From NCBI GenBank assembly GCA_905373295.1, contig CAJPSJ010000036.1, positions 1-11,795 of the forward strand: a stretch of 11,795 nucleotides of DNA. Reading direction: 5' to 3'. A program made the position numbers and the translations under genes. This DNA comes from an uncultured Campylobacter sp. Its GTDB lineage: Bacteria; Campylobacterota; Campylobacteria; Campylobacterales; Campylobacteraceae. Below the pieces are notes generated by a model. It did no database searches. It had not been told where the DNA came from and saw only the letters and a list, made by a program, of their open reading frames with translations. Shown here piece by piece: positions 1 through 7,429 of this stretch; the first letter of the stretch is position 1; each line of letters opens with the position of its first letter.

Positions 1-37
1 TGGCAACCGCGTCTTTGCGGTGCGCATCGGGTTTTAA
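1..37 (+). CDS. C-terminal end of a probable outer-membrane beta-barrel protein (partial)
   Basis: Only the last 11 codons are in the window (bases 2-34, stop TAA at 35-37), reading GNRVFAVRIGF. The final residue is Phe, and hydrophobic residues alternate backwards from it (F, I, V, F at -1, -3, -5, -7). This is the usual beta-signal of outer-membrane barrels recognised by the BAM machinery, for example TonB-dependent receptors and porins. Codon use (GGC, AAC, CGC, GTC, GCG) fits a real gene rather than the AAATTT-rich noncoding DNA that follows. The gene would converge on the M16 gene. The family cannot be decided from 11 residues, and chance similarity is possible. Confidence 0.5.
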   Translation, partial: GNRVFAVRIGF

Positions 38-419
38 AAAACAGAGCGCAAGCGCTTGAAATTTCACGGCGCGATTTACAAACCGCAAAAATTCAATTAC
101 GGCAACCGCCACCGCGCGCCTTTTTAAATTTCGCGGCGCGGCTTGCAAACGGCGTGCGAAATCGGGCTTTATTTTGCGCGCTGAAATTTTACCGAGTCGT
201 GCACGGCGCCCTTAAATTTAACAGCCCCCATAAGGCTCGTAAATTTAATCGCTTCCGCAAAGCCCTGTAAATTCTAACGCGACGCAGGCGCGGTTTTAAA
301 TTTAAACGCGCAAGCTGTCCGTAAACGGAGCGCAAAAGTAAAATTTATCGCCGTTCGCACCGCTTTATAAATTTAAAATTTACCCATTTACGCCGATCGC
401 AGATACGCGCCGCGGCGGG
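38..419. other. Gene-free stretch between convergent genes, AAATTT-rich
   Basis: No convincing reading frame or RNA gene was seen. The stretch alternates G+C-rich blocks with about nine AAATTT words (for example at 59, 126, 184, 214, 241, 298, 341, 369 and 376). The 17-base string GCAGGCGCGGTTTTAAA at 284-300 recurs exactly at 1718-1734, and AAATTTC(A/G)CGGCGCG occurs at 59-73 and 126-140. A small hairpin AGCGC-AA-GCGCT lies just after the stop codon at 37, but it lacks a clear T-run, so no terminator is called. Confidence 0.6.
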
Positions 420-1679
420 CTAAATTTTAAGCCCCTTTTTTGCGGCGGTCTCGTCGCAAATGACGGAAAAGCTTAGGTTCATGATCTCGTCGTGCGACTT
501 GATGAAATCGTTGAGCGCCCCGAGTTTTAGCGTCTCGATGCGCTTTAAATTTCGCTCGAACTCGCCGAATGCGTAGCCCTTGTAATACTCGCTCTGCGCG
601 ATCGCCGCGCGCTTAAACATCGTCTCTTTTTGTAGCACGGCGCTTCCGATCAGGAATTTTTTTGCGCTTTTCAGCTCCGCTTCGCTCACGCCAGATGCGA
701 TAAATTTCGCGATCTCCTCTTTTACGAGCGCGGCGGCGTTTTGTAAATTTTCGTTTTTGGTCTGCAGATAGCCCCAAAACTCGCGGCGGCTAAGCTCGAA
801 ATCGCCGCGCGCATAGACCGAGTACGCAAGCCCGTGCTTAACGCGGATGCGCTCCATCAGCCTGCTGCCGAAACCGCTGCTTCCGAGCACGAATAGCGCG
901 GTGTTTGCGATGAACTCCTGCTCCTTTGGCAGCGCAAAGGGCGCGCCGAAGTAGATGTAGGCTTGCTGCGTCTGTTCCTTTTGGATCTTTATTTTTTTCG
1001 CATCGCTCGGCGTGAAAAACGGCAGCTCGCGCTTTTCTCCGCTTGCGAAGAGGCTTAAAATTTCTGCGATTTTCGGGTTTTTGTCGCTCACGTAGCCGCA
1101 TAAAACGACGTATAAATTCTCTAAACTCAACGAGGCAAAAAACTCCCGCACGTCCTTCATCGTGATCCGCTCTATGCTCGCCTCGTCGCCTATGAGCGGC
1201 CGCTCAAGCCTCGTGTGCGGATACAGAAGCGCTTTTAGGTTGCATGTCGCGATGTAATCGAACTCGCTTTTTAGCACGGCGAGCTCGCCTATGGTTTGCA
1301 TTTTTAGCTTTTCCAGCACCGAGGGCGTTAGATTGGGCTCCTTAATCAGCTCTCGCAGCATGTCTAAGCCGAAATCGAAGTGCTCTTTTAGGCAGTTTAG
1401 CTGGATGCCGAAGGTTTCAAAATTGCTCGCGGCGCTGATCTCGACCGCGCGGATATCGAGCTTGCGGTGAAATTCGCTCACTCCCAGCGTCTTTGAGCCC
1501 TCGCCCAAAACGCCTGCACAGATGCGCGCAAGGCCCAGGGTCTTCTCGCTCACCGCGCCGCTTGCTTTAAAAGTTAGCTTGAAGCTCGCCACCGGCAGCG
1601 AATCGTCGAATTGATACAAAAAGTCGATTTTAGCGCTTTTGCCGCCTTTGGTCTTAAGTGAAATCTCTTTTTTTTCCAT
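420..1679 (-). CDS. M16-family (pitrilysin-like) peptidase homologue lacking the zinc motif
   Basis: The protein is 419 residues, the normal size of a two-domain M16B protein. The N-terminal domain covers about residues 15-200 and the C-terminal domain about 225-410. In active members residues 49-58 would read GLAHFLEHML; here they are GLARICAGVL, so both zinc-ligand histidines and the catalytic glutamate of HxxEH are absent. The C-terminal domain keeps the substrate-binding Arg/Tyr pair, R279 and Y286 in ERIRVKHGLAYSV, seven residues apart as in other M16 enzymes. It resembles the non-catalytic chain of M16B heterodimers and may need a partner encoded elsewhere, or act as a binding protein. 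No signal peptide is visible. The ATG at 1679 follows AAGGA about five bases away. From memory, a homologue lies near msbA and dapA in C. jejuni (Cj0805). Family assignment is firm; the activity is unknown. Confidence 0.85.
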   Translation of the reverse strand: MEKKEISLKTKGGKSAKIDFLYQFDDSLPVASFKLTFKASGAVSEKTLGLARICAGVLGEGSKTLGVSEFHRKLDIRAVEISAASNFETFGIQLNCLKEHFDFGLDMLRELIKEPNLTPSVLEKLKMQTIGELAVLKSEFDYIATCNLKALLYPHTRLERPLIGDEASIERITMKDVREFFASLSLENLYVVLCGYVSDKNPKIAEILSLFASGEKRELPFFTPSDAKKIKIQKEQTQQAYIYFGAPFALPKEQEFIANTALFVLGSSGFGSRLMERIRVKHGLAYSVYARGDFELSRREFWGYLQTKNENLQNAAALVKEEIAKFIASGVSEAELKSAKKFLIGSAVLQKETMFKRAAIAQSEYYKGYAFGEFERNLKRIETLKLGALNDFIKSHDEIMNLSFSVICDETAAKKGLKI

Positions 1680-2358
1680 CGTTTTCCTTTATAAAATTTT
1701 TAAATTTCATCGTTCTTGCAGGCGCGGTTTTAAAATTTTGACGCAGCCAGGCCGCCTTTAAAATTTGCGCCGGGGCTTGTTTTTGAAATTTCGCTAAAAC
1801 TAGTTTTCAAAATTTCGTTCAAACTCGCTTTTAAAATTTCGCGTTAGGGCAGTCTTGCCCGTCCTGCTTTAAAATTTTAAAATTTAATCGCACCGCATTT
1901 TTGTAAAATTTCAGCACCACAAACGGCACGTCGCCGCGCATTCCAGCTATGAGGCGAAATGTATTTGCTAACGCCTAAACGGGGCGTATTGCTGCTGCCA
2001 AACACCACGCAGCTCTGCGGTATATCGAAACCGCAATATATTTTGTCGCCGCAAATGCGGCAAGCGCCTTCACAAAATGCCTTCTGCGCGCCGTCTCCGC
2101 CGCATTTATCTTGCGGCGTAGAATTTCGCGTCCAAAAAATTTTAAGGCGAAATTTCGCAGCGAAATGAAATTTTACCGTGCAAATTCCGCTTGCGCCTGT
2201 AAATTTAAACCCGTACCGATACTAAAATTTCAAATCTCGCGACGGAATTTTACGTTCGCGACTGCAAAAATTCGCTATCTGTTTTAAGACAAAATTTTAC
2301 CGCTAAATTCTAGCCGCAAGCGCATAAATTCCTGCCGCAAACACGCAAAAGTTCGCGC
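1680..2358. other. Gene-free 679-base gap between mqnC and the M16 gene
   Basis: No supported gene was found. A 69-codon open frame at 1959-2168 (plus strand) has no ribosome site and an unlikely composition. The gap contains about 16 AAATTT words and the ~24-base tandem repeat listed separately. It also has a perfect 14-base palindrome TTTAAAATTTTAAA (1868-1881), a 12-base palindrome GCGAAATTTCGC (2147-2158), a hairpin GCCGCA/TGCGGC around 2047-2060, and a hairpin with 7-bp arms CGCCGCA (2098-2104) and TGCGGCG (2112-2118). None is followed by a clear T-run on either strand. The M16 promoter should lie near 1690-1780 on the minus strand, but no good -10 box was found. Confidence 0.6.
1761..1860. 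repeat. Degenerate ~24-base tandem repeat, four units starting with AAATTT
   Basis: AAATTT begins at 1761, 1786, 1810 and 1834, giving periods of 25, 24 and 24. Units two and three are clearly related, with AAATTTCG followed by (C/T)T(A/C)AAACT(A/C)G and a T-rich end; units one and four are more diverged. The repeat lies upstream of the M16 gene start (1679, minus strand). The same 24-base spacing between AAATTT-type words occurs inside the NfeD tail and the CysRS insertion. Confidence 0.55.
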
Positions 2359-3408
2359 CTAAGCGTACGTCTCCAAGATATCGTAGTTGGTGTTGCGCTT
2401 GGCGGGTATTTCGCCTACGTCGCGGATCAGCGCTATCATCTCGTCCTTGCTCATCCGAAAGCTCGCGCCCGCGGCCTTTACGACGTTTTCCTCCATCATC
2501 GTGCTTCCAAGATCGTTCGCGCCGAATTTCAGCGCTAGCTGCCCGATGTAGCTACCCTGCGTGACCCAGCTGCTTTGGATGTTTTTGAAATTATCCAAAA
2601 ATAGCCGCGAGACGGCGAGCAGGCGCAGGTAGCGGTTCGGGCTTTGCTTTTTGATCTCGGGGTGCTCGCGCAAAAGGCGAGTGTTTTGCCCCTGAAAGCT
2701 CCATAAAATGAATGCTCGAAAGCCGCCCGTGCGGTCTTGCAGCTCGCGGATTTTATCCCAGTGCTCTACGATCTCGCGCGTGCTTTCAAGCGTGCCGAAC
2801 ATCATCGTGGCGGTCGTTTTCATGCCGATGTCGTGCGCCTCCTCGTGCACTCTAAGCCACGTGGCGCTATCGCTTTTGCGTGGCGCTACGAGGTCACGCA
2901 CGCGGTCGCTTAAAATTTCGGCTCCGGCTCCCGGCATCGAGTAAAGCCCCTTGGCTTGCAGCCTGCGAAGCACTTCGAGCGTGCTGATGCCGCTAAGGCG
3001 CGCGATATAATCGATCTCGATCGCTGAGAAGCCGTGGATCGTGATGCTGGGGTAATTTTTGCGGATGAACTCCACCAGATCCTCGTACCATTCGATTTTC
3101 AGCTTCGGATGGACGCCGCCTTGAAATAAAATTTGCGTGCCGCCCACGGCGATGAGCTCCTCGATCTTTTTACTAATCTGCTCAAAGCTCAGCACATAGG
3201 CGTCCGCGTCGCTTGCGTGGCGGTAAAATGCGCAAAATTTGCAATCCACCATGCAGGCGTTGGTGTAGTTTATGTTTCGATCGATGATGAAGGTTGTGAC
3301 GCGATCCGGATGCAGCTCGCGCTTGCGTGCAAACGCCGCGCGCCCAAGCTCGTTTAGATCGGCGTGCTCGATCAGCTCTAGCGCCTCATCGGCGCTTATT
3401 CTAGCCAT
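2359..3408 (-). CDS. mqnC: Cyclic dehypoxanthinyl futalosine synthase (radical SAM, menaquinone biosynthesis)
   Basis: MqnC is a cytoplasmic radical-SAM enzyme that cyclises dehypoxanthine futalosine, a middle step of the futalosine route to menaquinone, the respiratory quinone of Campylobacter. The 349 residues match the family length. The cluster motif CxxxCxxC is C52, C56 and C59 in NACMVDCKFCAF. It is followed by a TIM-barrel core with FQGGVHP (95-101), SMPGAGAEI (157-165) and the C-terminal region SSWVTQGSYIGQLAL (279-293), typical of the MqnC/MqnE group. CxxxCxxC also occurs in MqnE and CofH; overall resemblance, especially GGVHP and the GANDLGSTMMEENVV stretch, favours MqnC. The ATG at 3408 is preceded by AAAGGGAG. 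Its first eight bases overlap the end of the NfeD gene, so translation is probably coupled, and no separate promoter is visible. Confidence 0.9.
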   Translation of the reverse strand: MARISADEALELIEHADLNELGRAAFARKRELHPDRVTTFIIDRNINYTNACMVDCKFCAFYRHASDADAYVLSFEQISKKIEELIAVGGTQILFQGGVHPKLKIEWYEDLVEFIRKNYPSITIHGFSAIEIDYIARLSGISTLEVLRRLQAKGLYSMPGAGAEILSDRVRDLVAPRKSDSATWLRVHEEAHDIGMKTTATMMFGTLESTREIVEHWDKIRELQDRTGGFRAFILWSFQGQNTRLLREHPEIKKQSPNRYLRLLAVSRLFLDNFKNIQSSWVTQGSYIGQLALKFGANDLGSTMMEENVVKAAGASFRMSKDEMIALIRDVGEIPAKRNTNYDILETYA

Positions 3409-3940
3409 TGGCTCCCTTTAAATTTACATCGGCGGCGGCATTAGAATTTTTATCGTCAGTACCTGCGCCATCCACGTCGCCTAAATTTGCGTCGCCGCTA
3501 TTTAAATTTACGCCGTCTGCGCCGCTAGAATTTCGACTGCTATCTTTTTTAACCACGATTTGTCCGTTTTTTACGCCTAAAATTTCGACGCGGTCACCCT
3601 CGTTAAGATCCGAAATTTCATCGCTTTTCCAAAACGTACCTTTGAAATAGACCATGCCGTTTTTGACGGTGCCGGTGCCGCTTTCGTCTAAAAAATTATC
3701 CTTATGCTTCTCTTCGGGTTTGAAAAAGCGCGACTTTAGCGGCCTTTTAAGTGCGATCAGAAGCACGAACGAAAGCACGAACGAAAGCAGAATTTGCACG
3801 TCCCAATCAAGATGAAAGCCGAAGCTCAAAAGCCCCGTGATGAAAAATCCGGCGCTGAAAAATATAAAGGTAAAATCCATCACCAAAAGCTCGACTATCG
3901 CCAAAATCACGCCGATTATGATAAAAATCAGCGCGTTCAT
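3401..3940 (-). CDS. Short NfeD-family membrane protein with a low-complexity C-terminal tail
   Basis: The protein is 179 residues. Three hydrophobic helices (about 3-21, 24-42 and 47-64) are followed by a soluble OB-fold-like domain (about 86-132: GTGTVKNGMVYFKG...GDRVEILGVKNGQIVV), the layout of NfeD1b proteins without the serine-protease domain. NfeD proteins are normally encoded next to SPFH/stomatin proteins and are thought to work with them in the inner membrane; the partner is directly upstream here. ATG (3940) overlaps the SPFH stop codon as ATGA, and its own stop overlaps mqnC. The last ~47 residues (133-179) are an Asn/Asp/Gly/Ser/Ala-rich tail outside the conserved domain. It contains N-L and N-S pairs encoded by AAATTT or AAATTC words at 3420, 3444, 3483, 3504 and 3528, all in one frame. 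Function beyond the family role is unknown. Confidence 0.85.
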   Translation of the reverse strand: MNALIFIIIGVILAIVELLVMDFTFIFFSAGFFITGLLSFGFHLDWDVQILLSFVLSFVLLIALKRPLKSRFFKPEEKHKDNFLDESGTGTVKNGMVYFKGTFWKSDEISDLNEGDRVEILGVKNGQIVVKKDSSRNSSGADGVNLNSGDANLGDVDGAGTDDKNSNAAADVNLKGANG

Positions 3941-4857
3941 TTAGCATCCTTCGCGCCGTTTTTGCCGAGGAATTCTTTAAGCACGCTAAGAGAGCCGATC
4001 AGCTCGCTCGTTTCGTAAGGCACTAGAATTTTATCCTTGCTCTGGTTTTTGGACAGCTCGCTGAAGGCGTTTACGCGACCCTGCGCGAGCAGGTATTCCG
4101 CCGCAAAGCTGGAAGCACTCATCGCTAAATTTATACTGTCCATCGCGTCTTTTTGACCTTGCGCGAGCGCGATCTGCTCATATTTTTTTGCATCCGCCAT
4201 ACGCTCGATCGCCTCGGCTTCGAGAACCTTCTCCTGCTTTAGCGCTTCGGCGTTTCGGATGAGGGCTGCTTTTTCAGCCTCGGCTTTAAGCTCGATCGCG
4301 CGCTTTTCGCGCTCAGCCTTCATCTGCATATTCATCGCCTCTTCGATGCCGTGCGGTACCGAAATTTCGGAGATCTCCACGCGCATGATCTTTACGCCCC
4401 AGTTATCAGCGGCATCGCCCAGAGCGATTTGTAGCTTGGAATTTAGCTGATCGCGCGAACTAAGCGTGCTGTCTAAGCTCATCTCGCCGATCGCGCTACG
4501 TAGCGTTGTCATCGCTAAATTTGAAATCGCGCGGCGATAATCCTCGACGTTGTAAAGCGCCATCTTACCGTCGATGACTTTTAAAAACACGATACCGTCG
4601 ACGCTTATGTTGACGTTATCTTTGGTGATGACTTGCTGCTTGCTGATGTCCACGAGCTGCTCGCGTACGCTCATCTTAGCGCGTACCGCGTCAAAAAACG
4701 GCACGATGATGTGAAATCCGCCGTCGAGCACCTTGTGAAAGCGACCCAGTCGCTCGATGATTAAAATTTCCGATTGTGAGACGATCTTGACCCCCATCTT
4801 TAGAATTGCCGCGATGAGGACGCAAAATACTATTACCGTAGTTACGAACCCTTCCAT
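3937..4857 (-). CDS. SPFH/band-7 domain protein (stomatin/QmcA-like)
   Basis: The protein is 306 residues from the ATG at 4857, which is preceded by AGGAGT five to six bases away. An upstream in-frame TTG at 4884 would include this ribosome site and the promoter region, so it is rejected. One N-terminal membrane segment (about 5-23) is followed by the SPFH domain (about 27-180: ILIIERLGRFHKVLDGGFHIIVPF, VREQLVDISKQQVITKDNV, GEMSLDSTLSSRDQLNSKL). A charged Ala/Glu/Lys coiled-coil (about 175-235) and the conserved region IALAQGQKDAMDSINLAMSAS follow. Such proteins form large membrane-bound oligomers that organise membrane domains and modulate membrane proteases. It is first in a three-gene operon with nfeD and mqnC, reading from an extended -10 promoter just upstream. 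Its exact client is unknown. Family assignment is firm; the subgroup (stomatin-like versus paraslipin/QmcA) is not. Confidence 0.9.
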   Translation of the reverse strand: MEGFVTTVIVFCVLIAAILKMGVKIVSQSEILIIERLGRFHKVLDGGFHIIVPFFDAVRAKMSVREQLVDISKQQVITKDNVNISVDGIVFLKVIDGKMALYNVEDYRRAISNLAMTTLRSAIGEMSLDSTLSSRDQLNSKLQIALGDAADNWGVKIMRVEISEISVPHGIEEAMNMQMKAEREKRAIELKAEAEKAALIRNAEALKQEKVLEAEAIERMADAKKYEQIALAQGQKDAMDSINLAMSASSFAAEYLLAQGRVNAFSELSKNQSKDKILVPYETSELIGSLSVLKEFLGKNGAKDAK

Positions 4858-4883
4858 TTTCACTCCTGAATTAAAATTTCGCA

Positions 4884-4892
4884 ATTATAGCA
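4884..4892 (-). promoter_or_regulatory. Extended -10 promoter of the SPFH-nfeD-mqnC operon
   Basis: On the minus strand the sequence reads TGCTATAAT, a perfect TATAAT hexamer (4884-4889) with the TGn extension. This is the strongest element of vegetative promoters in Campylobacter, where the -35 box is poorly conserved. Transcription would start near 4877, leaving a leader of about 20 bases containing the AGGAGT ribosome site before the ATG at 4857. Confidence 0.7.
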
Positions 4893-4925
4893 TTTTTAGC
4901 TTATTTTGGCTTTTAAGGCGCGCCG

Positions 4926-4934
4926 TGATACAAT
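4926..4934 (+). promoter_or_regulatory. Probable -10 promoter of the first MFS transporter gene
   Basis: The plus strand reads TGATACAAT: a TACAAT hexamer (4929-4934) with the TGn extension. Transcription would start near 4941, giving a leader of about 35 bases before the ATG at 4976. It lies back-to-back with the SPFH promoter, about 37 bases between the two -10 boxes, so the two units share one short control region. Confidence 0.5.
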
Positions 4935-4975
4935 TTCGCTAGATTTTTTATATTAAATTTACGGGATAAAATTTT

Positions 4976-6166
4976 ATGATCAGATACATCGTGCTGCTTC
5001 GCCATTCACGCAACTACCGACTACTCTTTTCGGCGGGTTTTATATGTATGTTCGGCTTATGGTTTTCGGTCGTCGGGGTTGCTACGCTGCTGATTGAGCT
5101 TGGCGCGCCGGTGTGGGCGATTACGGCGGTGGGCGTCGTTTCGTTCGTGCCGAACGTTTTTTTAGCGCCCATCAACGGCATCATCGTGGATAAATTTCAA
5201 CCAAAGCCGCTGATGACGGCGATGTTCATAACCGAGATGATCAGTATTTTCATGCTGATTTTTATCGATAGTTTGGATTATCTGTGGCTGCTGCTTCTGA
5301 TCGTGGTCGTGCGAAGCGTCGCAGGCACGCTGTTTTTTCAAACCGAATCCTCGACGCTGCCGAAATTTCTAAGCCGCCACTATCTCAAGCTTGCTAACGA
5401 GATGACGGGCATTATTTGGACGATCACATATACTTTCGGCATGGCGAGCGCGGGTATTTTTATACACTATTTCGGCGTGCAAGCGGCTTTTATTTTGGAT
5501 TTTTGCTTATACGTTTTTGCATTTTTCATCCTGCTGCGACTAAATTTTAAAGACCTCGCAAGAAACGCGCCGGGGCCCGTGTTTAAGATGCTAAAGGAGG
5601 GCTTTTCTTATTTGCGCTCGCATCCTTTGGTGGTGCATCTCATCGTCCTTCATGCCTTTGTCGCCGTCACTACCTACGACAATCTCATCGCGCTTCTTGC
5701 GAAGTATAAATACAAAGAAATTTTAAGTGCCTCGCTAGTCATCGGGCTTATGAATATGTCGCGCTCGGCGGCTGCGTTTTTCGGGCAGATATGGCTAAGC
5801 AAGATCGTGAATAAACATACGTTTTTTTGGCTATTGCTGGGGCAGTTTGCGGGCATCGCGCTGTGGGCGGTGCTGGAGTTTAACTACTGGCTTTCGTTTG
5901 CGGGCATGATCGCGGCGGGATTTTTCATCACGACGGTGTGGTCGTATTCTTTTACGCAGCTGCAAAGCCACGTCGACAGGGAGTTTTTCGGGCGCGTTAT
6001 CGCCTACAATGACATGGCGTATTTCATCGTCGCCACGCTCGTATCGGCTGCGATCGGATTTTTTTTCGAGCTTGGATTTTCGCTTTCGCAAATCACTTTC
6101 GGCATGGGCTTTATGTTCGCAATCGCGGCGTTTTATTATAAATTTTTGATCTACGAAAAAATTTAA
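4976..6166 (+). CDS. MFS transporter, EntS/MFS_3-like
   Basis: The protein is 396 residues with about ten to twelve hydrophobic helices, an inner-membrane carrier of the major facilitator superfamily. A degenerate loop 2-3 signature, NGIIVDKFQPKPLM (67-80), keeps G68 and D72. A loop in the second half, VDREFFGRVIAYNDM (333-347), resembles the D-x-x-RGRV stretch of EntS-type (MFS_3) exporters. The charged central loop is about 189-215. The substrate is unknown; EntS relatives export siderophores or drugs, but no siderophore genes are nearby. The ATG at 4976 has only a weak ribosome site (GGGA about nine bases upstream). The gene runs divergently from the SPFH operon and ends 11 bases from the convergent second MFS gene, with no terminator hairpin visible between them. 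Confidence 0.85.
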   Translation: MIRYIVLLRHSRNYRLLFSAGFICMFGLWFSVVGVATLLIELGAPVWAITAVGVVSFVPNVFLAPINGIIVDKFQPKPLMTAMFITEMISIFMLIFIDSLDYLWLLLLIVVVRSVAGTLFFQTESSTLPKFLSRHYLKLANEMTGIIWTITYTFGMASAGIFIHYFGVQAAFILDFCLYVFAFFILLRLNFKDLARNAPGPVFKMLKEGFSYLRSHPLVVHLIVLHAFVAVTTYDNLIALLAKYKYKEILSASLVIGLMNMSRSAAAFFGQIWLSKIVNKHTFFWLLLGQFAGIALWAVLEFNYWLSFAGMIAAGFFITTVWSYSFTQLQSHVDREFFGRVIAYNDMAYFIVATLVSAAIGFFFELGFSLSQITFGMGFMFAIAAFYYKFLIYEKI

Positions 6167-6177
6167 AATCAGGCTCG

Positions 6178-7329
6178 TTATCTTTTCGGCGCGATCTCGG
6201 GGCGAAAGATAGCAAATATAAATAAAAAGCTCATCGCCGCGAAAAATACCCAGATAAAGCCGTTTGCGCCTAAGAATTTCATCATCGCGCCGATTATTAA
6301 AGGAGAGCAGAGAGACGCGCTCGAATAGATAAAAAGCATCGCCGCCGAAATTTGCACGCGAGATGCGCCCTCGCCGGTGATGGAGTCGTTTGCGCGCGCG
6401 ATGGCAAGCGAATACAAAGGAAAGGCGCCAAATCCCAACATCAACGCAAGTGCGCACGTTAGGATGAAGCTTTTAGCAAAAAATAGCGCTGCGCAGGAAG
6501 TAAGGCCCACGACGCAAACTATCATTATGGCGCGTTTGCGACCAAACTTATCTGAAATAGTGCCACAGACGAGCTGCGCTAAGAAGCCTCCTGCCATCGC
6601 CGATCCCATAAATGCACCCACCGAGCCCACTCCAAGCCCTGCGCTTAGCACGAAAACGCTCGCCATCGAAAAAAAGCCGTTAATCAAAATGCCTGCGCAA
6701 ACCACCGTCGCAAACGCGAGCGGCGGCACGATCGAGATTTGCGGCATCGAAATTCGCATGCGAGCGGGGACTCTGGGAGGGTTGAAGCGGATTAAATTTA
6801 CCGGTAGCAGCGCCAGAATGATGAAAAACGCGCTTAGCACGAAGACCTTCATCGTTCCGAAATTTAGCGCTAAAATTATAACTCCTATCGCAAACGCGCC
6901 GTAAAAAACCGCTTCGTAGATCGCCAGCACGCGGGAGCGGATGGAGTTTGTGATCTTTGAGTTTATCCAGCTTTCGATTATCATCAAAAGCGCGTAGTAG
7001 CAAAAGCCCAAAATAAAGCGCAAAATCGCCCAATACACGAGGTTTGAGCCTAGATCGTGCAGCATCGCCGCGATGCCGAAAAGCGCCGTAAAGACCGCGT
7101 ATGCCCGCACGTACGAGAGCGCGCCGATTATCGAAGGCACGAAAAAGCCGCTAAAGATCGCACCTAAAAAGAAAAACGCCGAAATCGCTCCGATCTCAAG
7201 CTCGCTGTGGCCGGATTCTTTTAGCATGATGCCCGCGCTTGCGATGACTAGCGCGTCGCCGATAAACATAAAGAAAATCCCCAGAAATAGGGGGCTTAGC
7301 GAGCGTGCCGCGCGCATAGATTCAAACAA
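6178..7329 (-). CDS. MFS transporter, YcaD-like
   Basis: The protein is 383 residues with about twelve hydrophobic helices, again an inner-membrane MFS carrier but not closely related to its convergent neighbour. The central loop 8-9 signature is canonical: SDKFGRKRAIMIV (about 259-271). The stretch FCYYALLMIIESWINSK, with its conserved E-S-W, points to the YcaD-like group; the substrate is unknown. Start choice: the TTG at 7329 is preceded by AAGGGA at good distance, and a TACAAT -10 box (7359-7364) lies 30 bases upstream. The ATG at 7317 (379 residues) has no ribosome site at normal spacing but is possible. The frame stays open to an ATG at 7566, but that would run across the promoter and into the divergent lipoprotein gene, and the extra residues are not transporter-like, so it is rejected. 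Confidence 0.85.
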   Translation of the reverse strand: MFESMRAARSLSPLFLGIFFMFIGDALVIASAGIMLKESGHSELEIGAISAFFFLGAIFSGFFVPSIIGALSYVRAYAVFTALFGIAAMLHDLGSNLVYWAILRFILGFCYYALLMIIESWINSKITNSIRSRVLAIYEAVFYGAFAIGVIILALNFGTMKVFVLSAFFIILALLPVNLIRFNPPRVPARMRISMPQISIVPPLAFATVVCAGILINGFFSMASVFVLSAGLGVGSVGAFMGSAMAGGFLAQLVCGTISDKFGRKRAIMIVCVVGLTSCAALFFAKSFILTCALALMLGFGAFPLYSLAIARANDSITGEGASRVQISAAMLFIYSSASLCSPLIIGAMMKFLGANGFIWVFFAAMSFLFIFAIFRPEIAPKR

Positions 7330-7358
7330 TGACTTTCCCTTGGAATTAAATTTGGCGT

Positions 7359-7364
7359 ATTGTA
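7359..7364 (-). promoter_or_regulatory. Probable -10 box of the YcaD-like MFS gene
   Basis: The minus strand reads AAAGGCTACAATACG, with TACAAT as a one-mismatch -10 hexamer. It sits 30 bases upstream of the TTG at 7329 and implies a leader of about 23 bases carrying AAGGGA. It supports a start near 7317-7329 rather than 7566. Confidence 0.45.
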
Positions 7365-7429
7365 GCCTTTTATTGATTAAAGCTCGGTTTTTATGGCAAA
7401 ATATTTGAAAAAATTTTGAAGGAGCGGGT

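Noticed and set aside
2098..2118. 7-bp hairpin as an intrinsic terminator
   Set aside because: No T-run follows on either strand, and no gene ends next to it.
1959..2168. 69-codon open frame on the plus strand in the gap before mqnC
   Set aside because: No ribosome site, odd composition (many Pro, Cys and Gln), and it crosses hairpins and AAATTT words; it looks like chance.
4858..4884. TTG start nine codons upstream of the SPFH ATG
   Set aside because: Those codons are the ribosome-binding site and leader (AGGAGT), and the TTG overlaps the -10 box.
5831..6457. 208-codon minus-strand frame across the ends of the two MFS genes
   Set aside because: Arg/His-rich shadow of two well-supported transporter genes.
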